DNA of 38,143 nucleotides from Candidatus Altarchaeota archaeon (GTDB lineage Archaea; Altiarchaeota; Altiarchaeia; IMC4; SCGC-AAA252-I15): NCBI GenBank assembly GCA_028712125.1, contig JAQTQS010000005.1:1-38143 (forward strand), given 5' to 3'. The notes under the pieces are model-generated. The model was not told the DNA's origin. It did no database searches and saw only the letters and a list, made by a program, of their open reading frames with translations. The position numbers and the translations under genes were made by a program. How positions within the stretch are numbered: position 1 is the stretch's first letter; each line of letters starts with the position of its first letter. Below, one piece after another: positions 8,544-16,021 of the stretch.

Positions 8544-9592
8544 CTTCTGTCCTTGTCGACGACCAAGCGTCCCCCTGAAATCACCTTTCTCACGTTCTCG
8601 CCGCTGCAGCGATGTACGACCGATGCGAGGATGTTCCGGCTGTATTTCAATGCCGGCGCCTGCCTGTCGAGGAGCGTGATGTCGGCATGCATCCTCTTTT
8701 TGATAACGCCCGCATGGATGCCGAACGCCGAAGCGCCGCCGGACGTGGCCATCCACAGTATCTCGGACGGCGAGAGCGGCTTTTTCTCAAGACACGACGC
8801 TGTGTAGAGATACGCCATCTCCTGGAACATGTCGGGCTGAGTGAAAAGGACGTTGTCAGTGCCCAGTGATACTGGAACATTCGCGTCGATGAGCTCGCGC
8901 ACCGGCGGGAAGCCGACGCCGAGAAGCGCGTTGGTCCGGGGACAGGCGACGACCGAAATATGCCTTCGCGCGGCCTCTCTGATGTCTTCAGCAGCCGCTA
9001 GCGTGAAATGCACTATTATGTCAGGATTGCACGATAAAGCCTGACTGACTTCGCCATCCAGCTCGCCGGCATGCAATGCGAGAATCTTCTTCCTTTTGTC
9101 TGAAATCTGGCCAGCCTGGTACAGGTTAAGACCTAGGCCGTCGCACAAGAGTTCGTCCACGTCGCGGCCGAGGATTACCGGGCGGATGTGTTTTCCCTCA
9201 AGCGCCTCCCTTATCTCGTCTATGCCCTTTATCCCGAACTCCCGAAAGTCGGAGAACATCGTCGTCCCGGAGCCAAGCATTGAGTCTATGGTCGCGCGCA
9301 TGGCGTTGAGCCGCTCCTTACGGCTTGACTTTTTGTACAGCCGCCACTTAAGGCCGGTTTTTCCTACAGCCTGCTTTACCGAAAGCCCCGTGGCGGCATC
9401 CCTTGCGAACGAGTCCCCGATGTGGGTGTGGGCGTTGCAGAATGAGGGTATTGCCAGATAGCGCTTGTAGTCCAAACCGCCCGCCTCGTAACCGTCTCCG
9501 ACCTCGGTGATAAGGCCGTCCTCTATGGATATGTGAGATTCTTCAATGTGTGAAAAACCATCCCCTGAAAGCACTGACGTATTAATCCTCAT
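8540..9592 (-). CDS. Metal-dependent amidohydrolase/deaminase inside the riboflavin operon (candidate riboflavin-pathway deaminase)
   Basis: 350 aa from ATG 9592 (MRINTSVLSG). The annotated 9604 start is TTG. It belongs to the amidohydrolase superfamily, cytosine/MTA-SAH/guanine deaminase-like branch: composite beta-sandwich termini around a TIM barrel, HTH metal ligands (55, 57), LALHAGE (H174, catalytic E177), IIVHFT (H195), CPRTN and SLGTDN (D246). All expected metal and catalytic residues are intact. It overlaps arfA by 11 nt and arfC by 4 nt, so it is firmly part of the operon. The archaeal pathway needs deamination at C2 of the ribitylaminopyrimidine after ArfC, and no RibD deaminase domain is present here. 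I infer that this enzyme does it. An unrelated nucleoside deaminase role remains possible. Confidence 0.8.
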   Translation of the reverse strand: MRINTSVLSGDGFSHIEESHISIEDGLITEVGDGYEAGGLDYKRYLAIPSFCNAHTHIGDSFARDAATGLSVKQAVGKTGLKWRLYKKSSRKERLNAMRATIDSMLGSGTTMFSDFREFGIKGIDEIREALEGKHIRPVILGRDVDELLCDGLGLNLYQAGQISDKRKKILALHAGELDGEVSQALSCNPDIIVHFTLAAAEDIREAARRHISVVACPRTNALLGVGFPPVRELIDANVPVSLGTDNVLFTQPDMFQEMAYLYTASCLEKKPLSPSEILWMATSGGASAFGIHAGVIKKRMHADITLLDRQAPALKYSRNILASVVHRCSGENVRKVISGGRLVVDKDRR

Positions 9593-10322
9593 TGTATTCA
9601 ACAACCTTCTCCATGGCGCCGAGCCTTATCTTCTTGAGGCCCATGCTTGCCCGGCCTACGGCCGCTTCTGCATTCCGCCCGCTGCCGATGCCTGCCTTGA
9701 GGCCGACGCCGGACTCCTGTTCTATCGCCTTGAATATTTCCAAGAATTCTTTTTTTCCCGCGTTTCCGCAGGGTATGATGAAGTTGTCGCCGCCCATGTA
9801 GAACACCAGCGCGCCGTAAGGGGCAAGTAGGTTGGTTAGCGACTGCCCGGTTGAGACGACGCGCACGTAGGAGTCGTATACGTTGCTGTCAGTGTGCGCC
9901 GTTATGCTGTCGATGTCGGCGTGCGCTATTGAAAGCGGGTCGTCTGAGAGGCCGTCTATTGCAAGCACCGATTTCCTGTGCGCGTGCTTGGCCCCGCCCT
10001 CACGGGAGAGCCTTCTGGTTGCGTTCGCCTGCGCCTCATAGGGCGTTTTTCCGGTTGCGACCGACATACTTAATGAAACAGGGAATTTGTACTTTAGCTG
10101 GTCTAGTATAGTCCTGTGGGCCTTCTCGTCCATGCCGTTTGTTATTGCGAGCAGATTGTCATAGCGCATCGGAAACACCAGCGCCTTTTTCATAGAGAAC
10201 TTTTTCTGCAGAGTGCGGTAGATGCCAGCCTGCAAGCCCTGGAGGTAGGCCTCTTTTTTCGGCAGCGGCGTGGTCGTCCACGGCCCGTAGTTGTCTATCT
10301 GGATTAGCGTGACCTGGAGCAT
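9582..10322 (-). CDS. arfA: GTP cyclohydrolase III
   Basis: 246 aa from ATG 10322 (MLQVTLIQIDNYGPWT). The longer ORF start at 10379 would cross the TATA box. ArfA opens the imidazole ring of GTP to give the formylamino-pyrimidine (FAPy) nucleotide and is the first committed archaeal step to riboflavin. Features include IDNYGPWT at the N-terminus, PMRYDNLLAITNGM and the cyclase-like turn FYMGGDNFIIP; the two halves repeat the same fold. It is first in the operon, with a TATA box 28 nt upstream and a direct repeat behind that. Confidence 0.94.
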   Translation of the reverse strand: MLQVTLIQIDNYGPWTTTPLPKKEAYLQGLQAGIYRTLQKKFSMKKALVFPMRYDNLLAITNGMDEKAHRTILDQLKYKFPVSLSMSVATGKTPYEAQANATRRLSREGGAKHAHRKSVLAIDGLSDDPLSIAHADIDSITAHTDSNVYDSYVRVVSTGQSLTNLLAPYGALVFYMGGDNFIIPCGNAGKKEFLEIFKAIEQESGVGLKAGIGSGRNAEAAVGRASMGLKKIRLGAMEKVVEYNED

Positions 10323-10346
10323 GTCCGTACTATATGGGGGTGGCGG

Positions 10347-10354
10347 TTTATAAA
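10347..10354 (-). promoter_or_regulatory. TATA box of the riboflavin operon
   Basis: TTTATAAA, centred 28 nt before ATG 10322, is one of the best TATA matches in the window and predicts a leaderless arfA message. Its upstream edge touches the first copy of a 15-nt direct repeat. Confidence 0.65.
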
Positions 10355-10385
10355 TACTCAAAAATGATTTAATACTCAAAAATGA
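10353..10385. repeat. Perfect 15-nt direct repeat upstream of the riboflavin operon, candidate operator
   Basis: AATACTCAAAAATGA occurs at 10353-10367 and again at 10371-10385, an 18-nt period. Copy 1 overlaps the arfA TATA box and copy 2 lies just upstream. The placement suits a transcription factor that blocks or recruits the basal machinery. Archaeal riboflavin operons are known to be controlled in some lineages by RbkR, a riboflavin kinase with a DNA-binding domain. No regulator gene is in this window, so the assignment is inference. Confidence 0.55.
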
Positions 10386-10458
10386 GTTAGAGGTAGGAAT
10401 GGTCTAGCCGACGAAGCAACACAGGACAATATTACTACAAAAACCAAGGTAATTACGC

Positions 10459-11502
10459 ATGGACGAGACAACAGACCTGCAAACGCTTGCGCGCTACCCG
10501 TTCCTCTCCGGGGCGAAAAAATACGTGGAAAAATTAGGCATGACGCTGGACAAGATAGGCGAGCACCCCGTATACTCGGCAGCAATAATGCTTGCAAGAC
10601 AACGGATACTCGACATGCCGGCCGGGAATTTCAAGCCGCCTGAAGACGAAAAGACCGACCAGGAGCTGTTGATACTCAGCTACCCGCTCGCAAGGATACT
10701 CGCAAGCGCCATAGGAGACAAGACAATAGCCGGAAGATACGCCGCTGCCGAAGCGGAAACGGCATACGAACGCCTGAGGGCCGAAGACCAAACGACGATA
10801 GAGGCAATAAAAGAAGACCTCGGCCTCTCCGCGGATACTGCAATAAGCCTGCCGGAATACCTAAAGCTGGCAACCAGGCCGGCTAAAAAAGACGCGGCCT
10901 ACAAGCTGGTAAACCGGACCGTCAACAAGGGAATGGTCTCGCTCTCACCCGGAGACGACCTGCTTCTGCTGAAAGAAGCGATAAGGCAGAAAGTCCTCGA
11001 ACCGGCGAACGTCAAGAACATACCATCAAGCATGAAAAAAACAGTAAACGAACTAAAGACCATGCTAATCGGAGCGGCATCTGAAAAACCGGAAATAGAA
11101 TTCCTCGACGAAAACGCGGTGCCGCCATGCATCAAACACGTCATCGGCCTCCTGCAAAGCAACCAGGCAAACCACAACGCAAGATTCATACTAGCGACAT
11201 TCCTGACAGGAGTCGGCCTGAAAGAAGACCAGATACTCAAGATATTCTCAACAAGCCCGAAATACGAGGAAGAGAAGACGAGATACCAGCTCGGCTTCCT
11301 CACAGGCGAAAAAGGAAACACCAAATACACCTGCCCGGCCTGCGCGACGATAAAGACATACGGCCTGTGCAAGGCCGACTGCAGGGTAAAGCACCCGCAG
11401 CAGTACTACAGGAACAACGCAGGAGCGCTAAGTGGAAAAAGCGCTGCTCGAGAGATAAACCCAAAGAAGACGAGTGACATGCCAAAGGGAGGGCTATTAT
11501 AA
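10459..11502 (+). CDS. priL: DNA primase large subunit
   Basis: 347 aa. The C-terminal half has the iron-sulfur domain of archaeal/eukaryotic primase: PPCIKHVIG (C224), then TCPACATIKTYGLCKADC (C292/C295, C304, C308), enough for a 4Fe-4S cluster. The N-terminal part is helical and less conserved. PriL assists PriS in initiating RNA/DNA primers at the fork. The small catalytic subunit is not in the window and is not fused to it, unlike in some DPANN archaea. The gene diverges from the riboflavin operon. Its own TATA box is not obvious. Confidence 0.9.
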   Translation: MDETTDLQTLARYPFLSGAKKYVEKLGMTLDKIGEHPVYSAAIMLARQRILDMPAGNFKPPEDEKTDQELLILSYPLARILASAIGDKTIAGRYAAAEAETAYERLRAEDQTTIEAIKEDLGLSADTAISLPEYLKLATRPAKKDAAYKLVNRTVNKGMVSLSPGDDLLLLKEAIRQKVLEPANVKNIPSSMKKTVNELKTMLIGAASEKPEIEFLDENAVPPCIKHVIGLLQSNQANHNARFILATFLTGVGLKEDQILKIFSTSPKYEEEKTRYQLGFLTGEKGNTKYTCPACATIKTYGLCKADCRVKHPQQYYRNNAGALSGKSAAREINPKKTSDMPKGGLL

Positions 11503-11529
11503 GGGGCAGTGCTAAATTTTATTTAGAAG

Positions 11530-12336
11530 ATGGCCACGAGAGTATACTGGTCTCACAAGGAGGGAGGAGGCGGGCAACTCCCGAGAAGTGTCGCAGCCGA
11601 CGAACTCACGCAAGCATTTTCCTTCGTAAGAGCTGAAAAAGACTCGCTTGTCTTCAAGGTCCAAGACAGCCAAACTAGAAAGCCCGTGGAAGTGAAGATT
11701 GCGAAAAGCAAGAAAGGCCTATGGGGGGAGCATCACTTCCAAGGCTTGCACGCGAGGGATGGTGAATTGCACATACTGCGGAGCGTTGAGATAAAAGGGG
11801 CCGACGTCAGCAGGCCCGGATGCCCCAAGATAGAACTATCCGTATACCAAGCCACGGTCAAAGGAAACACGATTGACGAAAAGGAATTGACAAAGAAGGC
11901 TCCTGAACCCCTTGGTGATAACCTAGAAGACAGGCCAACGCAAATAAGCCTGGAATACGACCCTCAAGTCCGAACCGGATTGCTAAGGGGAGATGTTGTC
12001 GGGAAACATCTGGAGAACGGCATGGCAGGAGTCATGCTCGGGCGCCTGGAAGAACACGCCAGAAGCCTTGGCGCGGAAACCGTCAAACTCAATAATTGGA
12101 GCGGCCTACTGTCGGATACCGATAGTAACATGTGGGCGCTAGTCCGGCGTAAGGGAAGCGGTTACATAGGTGACGCCGACCGGTTGGTGGGCGGCGGCGA
12201 ATATTGGGATTTAGGCGGAAGCACAACACTCACAAAAAGGCTTAAAGGGCAGCCAGAGCCGACGAGCAACATGCTGACGCATATGAGCTTTCCCACATCG
12301 CCGAACGGGAAGACGATGCACACCGAAAAAATTTAA
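11530..12336 (+). CDS. Unknown protein with a GNAT-like C-terminal half
   Basis: 268 aa. Residues 1-125 are polar with no family I recognise. From about 135 the order of elements resembles a GNAT acetyltransferase: a beta strand (TQISLEYDP), a loop, the helix AGVMLGRLEEHARSLGA, the strand ETVKLNNW, then SNMWALVRRKGSGYI and a final strand ending TLTKRL. The acetyl-CoA loop (normally Q/RxxGxG/A) is not clean, so it may be an inactive or divergent member. It starts 27 nt after priL with an AT-rich spacer and is followed by a T-run. Alternative identities cannot be excluded. Confidence 0.5.
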   Translation: MATRVYWSHKEGGGGQLPRSVAADELTQAFSFVRAEKDSLVFKVQDSQTRKPVEVKIAKSKKGLWGEHHFQGLHARDGELHILRSVEIKGADVSRPGCPKIELSVYQATVKGNTIDEKELTKKAPEPLGDNLEDRPTQISLEYDPQVRTGLLRGDVVGKHLENGMAGVMLGRLEEHARSLGAETVKLNNWSGLLSDTDSNMWALVRRKGSGYIGDADRLVGGGEYWDLGGSTTLTKRLKGQPEPTSNMLTHMSFPTSPNGKTMHTEKI

Positions 12337-12352
12337 ATCCGCGCGCTAGGAG

Positions 12353-12358
12353 ATTTTT
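12353..12358 (+). terminator. T-run, possible terminator between convergent genes
   Basis: TTTTTT about 17 nt past the GNAT-like gene and before the rbcL stop on the other strand. Archaeal terminators are often simple T-runs, so this is plausible but not specific. Confidence 0.3.
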
Positions 12359-12388
12359 TCAGATGCAGGAAAGGCCATACCAAGTCGC

Positions 12389-13627
12389 TCATGCGCTAAA
12401 CTTCTCAAGCGCGCGCCTTAATTCCGCATGGCTCTTGGCATACTCCTCAATGCTTTTGCCTTCCATCACCGCATCAACAGCCTGCCTCATCGAAGCAGCC
12501 CCGGCCTTCGGACTGTCGGGATGGCCGTACACGCCGCCTCCGGCTTGTATTATTATGTCGTTGCCCATGAGCTTCATCAGGTCAGGGATTAATCCCTGGT
12601 GCAGGCCGCCGGAGCACACCGGGAAGACGGTCTTCAGGCCGCGCCATTTGCCGCTTGTGTCGAGCATCTCGTCCTTTATCTGGGCCACTTCTTCGGCCGG
12701 GCCTTCCATCTTGCCTACCGCCGTTCCTATGTGAAGCTGGTCGACGCCCGCAAGCCGGCAGAGCTTTGCTAGGACTATCATTGAAATGCCATGCTTCTTG
12801 TTGCGCGTTATTGCAGCATGCATGGCACGATGAGCATGTATCGCAAGGCCGGTGTTCAGGTTGCGCATGTATTGCAATCCGGCAAAGCCGACCGTGACGA
12901 CATCAATCATCATATACCGGCCGCCGTTGCGCTTTATGTACTCGGCGCGCTTGACCATCGTCTCCACGCTCCCGCTGATGTTGCAGCCGTAGCCGAACCT
13001 CCGGGCCGTAGAGCCTTCAAGACTATGAATCATCCCAAGCGCGAGCTTTGCGCGCTCGTCAAAAGGGCAGAAATCCTGGCTCGTCAGATTCTCATCATCC
13101 TTCACGAAATCACAGCCGCCGGCCAAAGCCTCGCGGGCCGCATCACGCCAGGCCGTAGGGCTCAAACCCACCTTAGGCTTCACGATAGTTCCGACAATTG
13201 GCCGGAGAGGGATTTCAAGCATCCTCCTGATTCCCCCGACGCCGAACAGCGGGCCGGGAAACGACTTGACGTACTTCTCAGGAAGCGTAATGTCTTCAAG
13301 CCGGAGATTCTCAACATGCTTCATGCCGAAAATATTGCCCGCAACGCTCGACAAAAGCTGGGGAATGTTGCCGGGCTCGAACAACTCTAGAGGATAAGCG
13401 ATTTTCACCAAACCGGAAGAGGAATCAACGGAAAACGCACGCGGCCGCAATCGGTCGCGAATCTCCTCGCTCATCGTCGAAATGTCAGTCCAAGTCCCGA
13501 TAGAAGACTCGCCCGCAATCGCGTCAACCGCCTTCTCAAGGCTGACGTTCACTGCAGGCTCGACGCGGAACAAACAGACGACATCGCTCTTGCCCGGCTG
13601 ATAGGAAAGGTCGATATAAGATTGCAT
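12389..13627 (-). CDS. rbcL: Form III ribulose-1,5-bisphosphate carboxylase large subunit
   Basis: 412 aa from ATG 13627 (MQSYIDLSYQ), which sits the right distance from a TATA box. Active-site elements are complete: GTWTDI near the N-terminus, GTIVKPKVG with the catalytic lysine, GGCDFVKDDEN with the lysine that is carbamylated, HAHRAMHAA, loop 6 GKMEG, CSGGLHQG and GGGVYGHP. Length and motif wording fit archaeal form III, which usually works with AMP phosphorylase and ribose-1,5-bisphosphate isomerase to salvage nucleotide ribose into 3-phosphoglycerate. Neither partner is in this window. It is transcribed alone and convergent with the GNAT-like gene. Confidence 0.95.
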   Translation of the reverse strand: MQSYIDLSYQPGKSDVVCLFRVEPAVNVSLEKAVDAIAGESSIGTWTDISTMSEEIRDRLRPRAFSVDSSSGLVKIAYPLELFEPGNIPQLLSSVAGNIFGMKHVENLRLEDITLPEKYVKSFPGPLFGVGGIRRMLEIPLRPIVGTIVKPKVGLSPTAWRDAAREALAGGCDFVKDDENLTSQDFCPFDERAKLALGMIHSLEGSTARRFGYGCNISGSVETMVKRAEYIKRNGGRYMMIDVVTVGFAGLQYMRNLNTGLAIHAHRAMHAAITRNKKHGISMIVLAKLCRLAGVDQLHIGTAVGKMEGPAEEVAQIKDEMLDTSGKWRGLKTVFPVCSGGLHQGLIPDLMKLMGNDIIIQAGGGVYGHPDSPKAGAASMRQAVDAVMEGKSIEEYAKSHAELRRALEKFSA

Positions 13628-13647
13628 GATTAACAATCAGCGGCTGG

Positions 13648-13655
13648 ATATAAAT
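13648..13655 (-). promoter_or_regulatory. TATA box of rbcL
   Basis: ATTTATAT on the minus strand, centred about 24 nt before ATG 13627. This supports MQSYIDL as the start and a leaderless message. Confidence 0.6.
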
Positions 13656-13671
13656 CCGGCCAAGGCGACCG

Positions 13672-13680
13672 TATTTATAA
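13672..13680 (+). promoter_or_regulatory. TATA box of the first Cys-repeat membrane protein gene
   Basis: TATTTATAA lies about 34 nt before ATG 13710. Together with the rbcL box it makes a compact divergent promoter. Confidence 0.5.
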
Positions 13681-13709
13681 TGCGGGGGTTACATTATTTC
13701 TTTAGGCGG

Positions 13710-14672
13710 ATGCTGAAAAGTGTGGAAAAACCGACTATTAAGAATGGAATGATGAAAAAGTATGGCATTTACGCCGATGCGTTCATAAGCTTTGCACTCC
13801 TCTCTTTTTTGGTTTTTTTAAACAATTCTTTGGTATCCTCTGAAAACTTGCCAGACTACAAGCTAGGATTAGCCAGCGCAGCATTTGTATTTATTTTATG
13901 CTATTATTGCTTATACAGGAATGTGAGGTCAAAAAAGGAGGCAGTAGTACTTTGGTTCATCAAAACAACGAAACGAAATTATGCAATAAGCCTTTCGATT
14001 TCAGTCTTGATGGCGTTAGCCTACTTCGCGCTTGCCGAATACCTTCATGCATTTGTCCCTTCCCTGGATAGAAGTATGATTGCCATGCTTGTTATTTCGT
14101 TCGCTTTGACTTACAGGATTATCGAATACCATCTGACAAAGAAACTTGTTTCTCCACCCTTGCTGTTGGAGAACGGCCAGACTGCCAATATGTTTTTCAA
14201 GGTTTATGTAGTAGCGTTGGCTGGCATATTTCTGTTAACGGGCGCTCTGGTGATTATTTCCCCCGAAGCGCATCCTGAAGCCCCGATGTTGAAGGAATGT
14301 GATTTAATCGAGAGTCAGCAAAGCAAGGACACGTGCTATGAGTATGCAGGTGCTAAGGTATTGAAGACGCAGGTATGCGATGAGATAGCCAACGTAACTA
14401 TAAGGGATTACTGCTATGTTGGTATTGGAGAAAAAACGAAAAGTGAGTATGTTTGTAATAACGTTACGACTTCGAAGTACAGAGATTTTTGTGTAATGCT
14501 AGTCAGCGCACAGAATAAGGACCTGAGTGCCTGTACTCAAATTAAGAATAACGTTGCATTATACACATGCTACGCAATTATTGAAAAAAACATTTCAATC
14601 TGCGAGGGGATAGAAAACCAGTCATATCAGGGGTGGTGTACTAATTTTACAGTATATTATCTGAATAAGTAG
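13710..14672 (+). CDS. Membrane protein with extracellular Cys/sequon repeats (copy 1)
   Basis: 320 aa from ATG 13710 (MLKSVEKPTIK). The ORF-track start at 13626 lies upstream of the TATA box. There are about five hydrophobic helices in the first 200 residues. The C-terminal 115 residues hold about five imperfect repeats of 22-28 aa, each with two cysteines 10-14 residues apart, such as VCDEIANVTIRDYCY and SICEGIENQSYQGWC. N-x-S/T sequons are frequent (NVT, NIS, NQS, NFT), pointing to an extracellular, glycosylated, disulfide-bonded domain. It is a paralogue of the protein at 25734-26798. Function is unknown. Base composition is AT-richer than nearby housekeeping genes. Confidence 0.75.
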   Translation: MLKSVEKPTIKNGMMKKYGIYADAFISFALLSFLVFLNNSLVSSENLPDYKLGLASAAFVFILCYYCLYRNVRSKKEAVVLWFIKTTKRNYAISLSISVLMALAYFALAEYLHAFVPSLDRSMIAMLVISFALTYRIIEYHLTKKLVSPPLLLENGQTANMFFKVYVVALAGIFLLTGALVIISPEAHPEAPMLKECDLIESQQSKDTCYEYAGAKVLKTQVCDEIANVTIRDYCYVGIGEKTKSEYVCNNVTTSKYRDFCVMLVSAQNKDLSACTQIKNNVALYTCYAIIEKNISICEGIENQSYQGWCTNFTVYYLNK

Positions 14673-14675
14673 TGA

Positions 14676-15005
14676 TTATTTCTTCAGCATGTCCGCGAGC
14701 TTTCCCACAGAGCCCGCTATGCCGCCGATTGTTTTTTTGGCCTGCCGGTATTTCATGTAGGCCCTTATAATGTATGCCAGCCTTGGGATGAGGTAGATTA
14801 TGAGTAGGGCGATTATGTAGAATAACGCAAGACCGAGGATTGTTGACTGGCAGGCGAGGGCGAATATTATTGTCAGCACACCGGAGAGTAGGAAGTCTTT
14901 ACAGCTGGGCAGGAGCCGCTTCCTTAACTCGCCCCAGATAAGGCCGATGAGGGAGGAGGTCACTCTTGTAAGGGGTGTGGCAAATGATTTAATCAGTTTA
15001 TTCAC
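14676..15005 (-). CDS. Small membrane protein, unknown
   Basis: 109 aa from GTG 15005, one base after the TAA of the upstream gene. The ORF-track start at 15032 is a TTG inside that gene. Hydrophobic stretches are at about residues 15-24 (weak) and 35-68 (LLSGVLTIIFALACQ, then LFYIIALLIIYLIP), followed by a basic amphipathic tail (RAYMKYRQAKKTIGG). I recognise no family. Tight coupling to the signal-peptide protein upstream suggests joint expression. Confidence 0.5.
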   Translation of the reverse strand: MNKLIKSFATPLTRVTSSLIGLIWGELRKRLLPSCKDFLLSGVLTIIFALACQSTILGLALFYIIALLIIYLIPRLAYIIRAYMKYRQAKKTIGGIAGSVGKLADMLKK

Positions 15006-15006
15006 T

Positions 15007-15363
15007 TTAGTTTTTTCTGTTGTACATAACAAAGAATATGCTCCCCAACAGAGGAAAAAATATTATAACTAGAACCCATGCTATTTTATCATTGGGATTT
15101 TTCCAGTCTTCTTTTGTTAAGCAGGAGTATAATGCATAAACAACAAGCACAATCTCGAGTAAGATGAGTAGGAGGATAATGCCGTAAAAAGTGAATATTG
15201 CAGCGAATATGCCTGTCATTACCGCAAATGGCGCCCCTAAAATAGAACAGCAGCAGAGTTCTGATGCCGCATCCGGACTTTGACTTTGCGCTGCTGATAC
15301 ATAGCTTGTTAAAAAAGTGAGGATAAAACACATCGTAATTAGGTAGGGATTAGATTTCTTCAT
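15007..15363 (-). CDS. Signal-peptide membrane protein with a PLD-N (cardiolipin synthase N-terminal-like) helix pair
   Basis: 118 aa from ATG 15363 (MKKSNPYLITMCFILTFLT), which gives a classical signal peptide ending near SAAQS. The 15402 start would add a polar leader. Next come CCC, a long hydrophobic segment, and a C-terminal stretch DKIAWVLVIIFFPLLGSIFF. That last stretch has the spacing of the PLDc_N domain, a two-helix membrane module found alone or before phospholipase D-like enzymes. No catalytic domain follows. Its role is unknown. It lies 43 nt behind hisB but is AT-richer. Confidence 0.55.
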   Translation of the reverse strand: MKKSNPYLITMCFILTFLTSYVSAAQSQSPDAASELCCCSILGAPFAVMTGIFAAIFTFYGIILLLILLEIVLVVYALYSCLTKEDWKNPNDKIAWVLVIIFFPLLGSIFFVMYNRKN

Positions 15364-15406
15364 TGTAGGGTAATTACTATATCCCTTGTGATATTGTTGC
15401 ATAATC

Positions 15407-15994
15407 TTACAGTACTCCTTTTGTTGACGGGATGTTTTTTCCTGTTATTTTGACCGCTTCTTTCAGCGCCCGTGCTAGGGCTTTGAACGTTGCTTCTACT
15501 TTGTGGTGGTCGTTCCTGCCTTCGGTTTTCACGTTGAGGTTGAGGCCGCCGTTTAGCGCGAGGCTTTCGAGGAAGTGGACTATGTTCTCCTTTGAGACGT
15601 CGCCGACCCGGCGGTCGTTGAATTCGGAGAAGGGAAGGTCGATTACCGCATAAGGCCTGCCTGAGAGGTCGACCGATACTACGGCGCGGGAGTCGTCCAT
15701 CGGGACGATTGCGTAGGCCATGCGGTTGATGCCTTTCTTGCTGCCGAGGGCTTTTTGGATTGCGGTTCCTAGGACGATTCCTATATCCTCAACGAGGTGG
15801 TGGTCGTCGACGTCGACGTCGCCTGACGCGGTTATTTTAAGGTCGAAGCCGCTGTGTTTTGTAAAGGAGGCTAGCATGTGGTTCAGGAATTTGAGCGGCG
15901 TCTTGATGCTGCTTTTTCCATTGCCGTCAAGGTTTAGGGAGATTGCGATTTTAGTCTCCTTTGTTTCCCGCGAAATAGATGCCTTGCGTGCCAT
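15407..15994 (-). CDS. hisB: Imidazoleglycerol-phosphate dehydratase
   Basis: 195 aa, monofunctional. It removes water from imidazole glycerol phosphate in histidine synthesis. The manganese-binding histidine motifs are present in both halves: FLNHMLASFTKHSGFDL, DDHHLVEDIGIVLG and the repeat-partner DHHKVEATFKALARAL. The ending NIPSTKGVL is typical of the family. No other his gene is in the window. It starts 28 nt downstream of ecfS on the same strand and may be read through from the ECF operon; an AT-rich CATAATTAAAC just upstream of the start is too close to be a convincing TATA box. Confidence 0.95.
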   Translation of the reverse strand: MARKASISRETKETKIAISLNLDGNGKSSIKTPLKFLNHMLASFTKHSGFDLKITASGDVDVDDHHLVEDIGIVLGTAIQKALGSKKGINRMAYAIVPMDDSRAVVSVDLSGRPYAVIDLPFSEFNDRRVGDVSKENIVHFLESLALNGGLNLNVKTEGRNDHHKVEATFKALARALKEAVKITGKNIPSTKGVL

Positions 15995-16021
15995 CGTCGT
16001 TTAATTATGGTGCCGCCCTTT

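Noticed and set aside
12791-13390. 199-aa plus-strand ORF opposite rbcL
   Set aside because: Lies wholly within the conserved RuBisCO gene, whose motifs are complete; a shadow frame.
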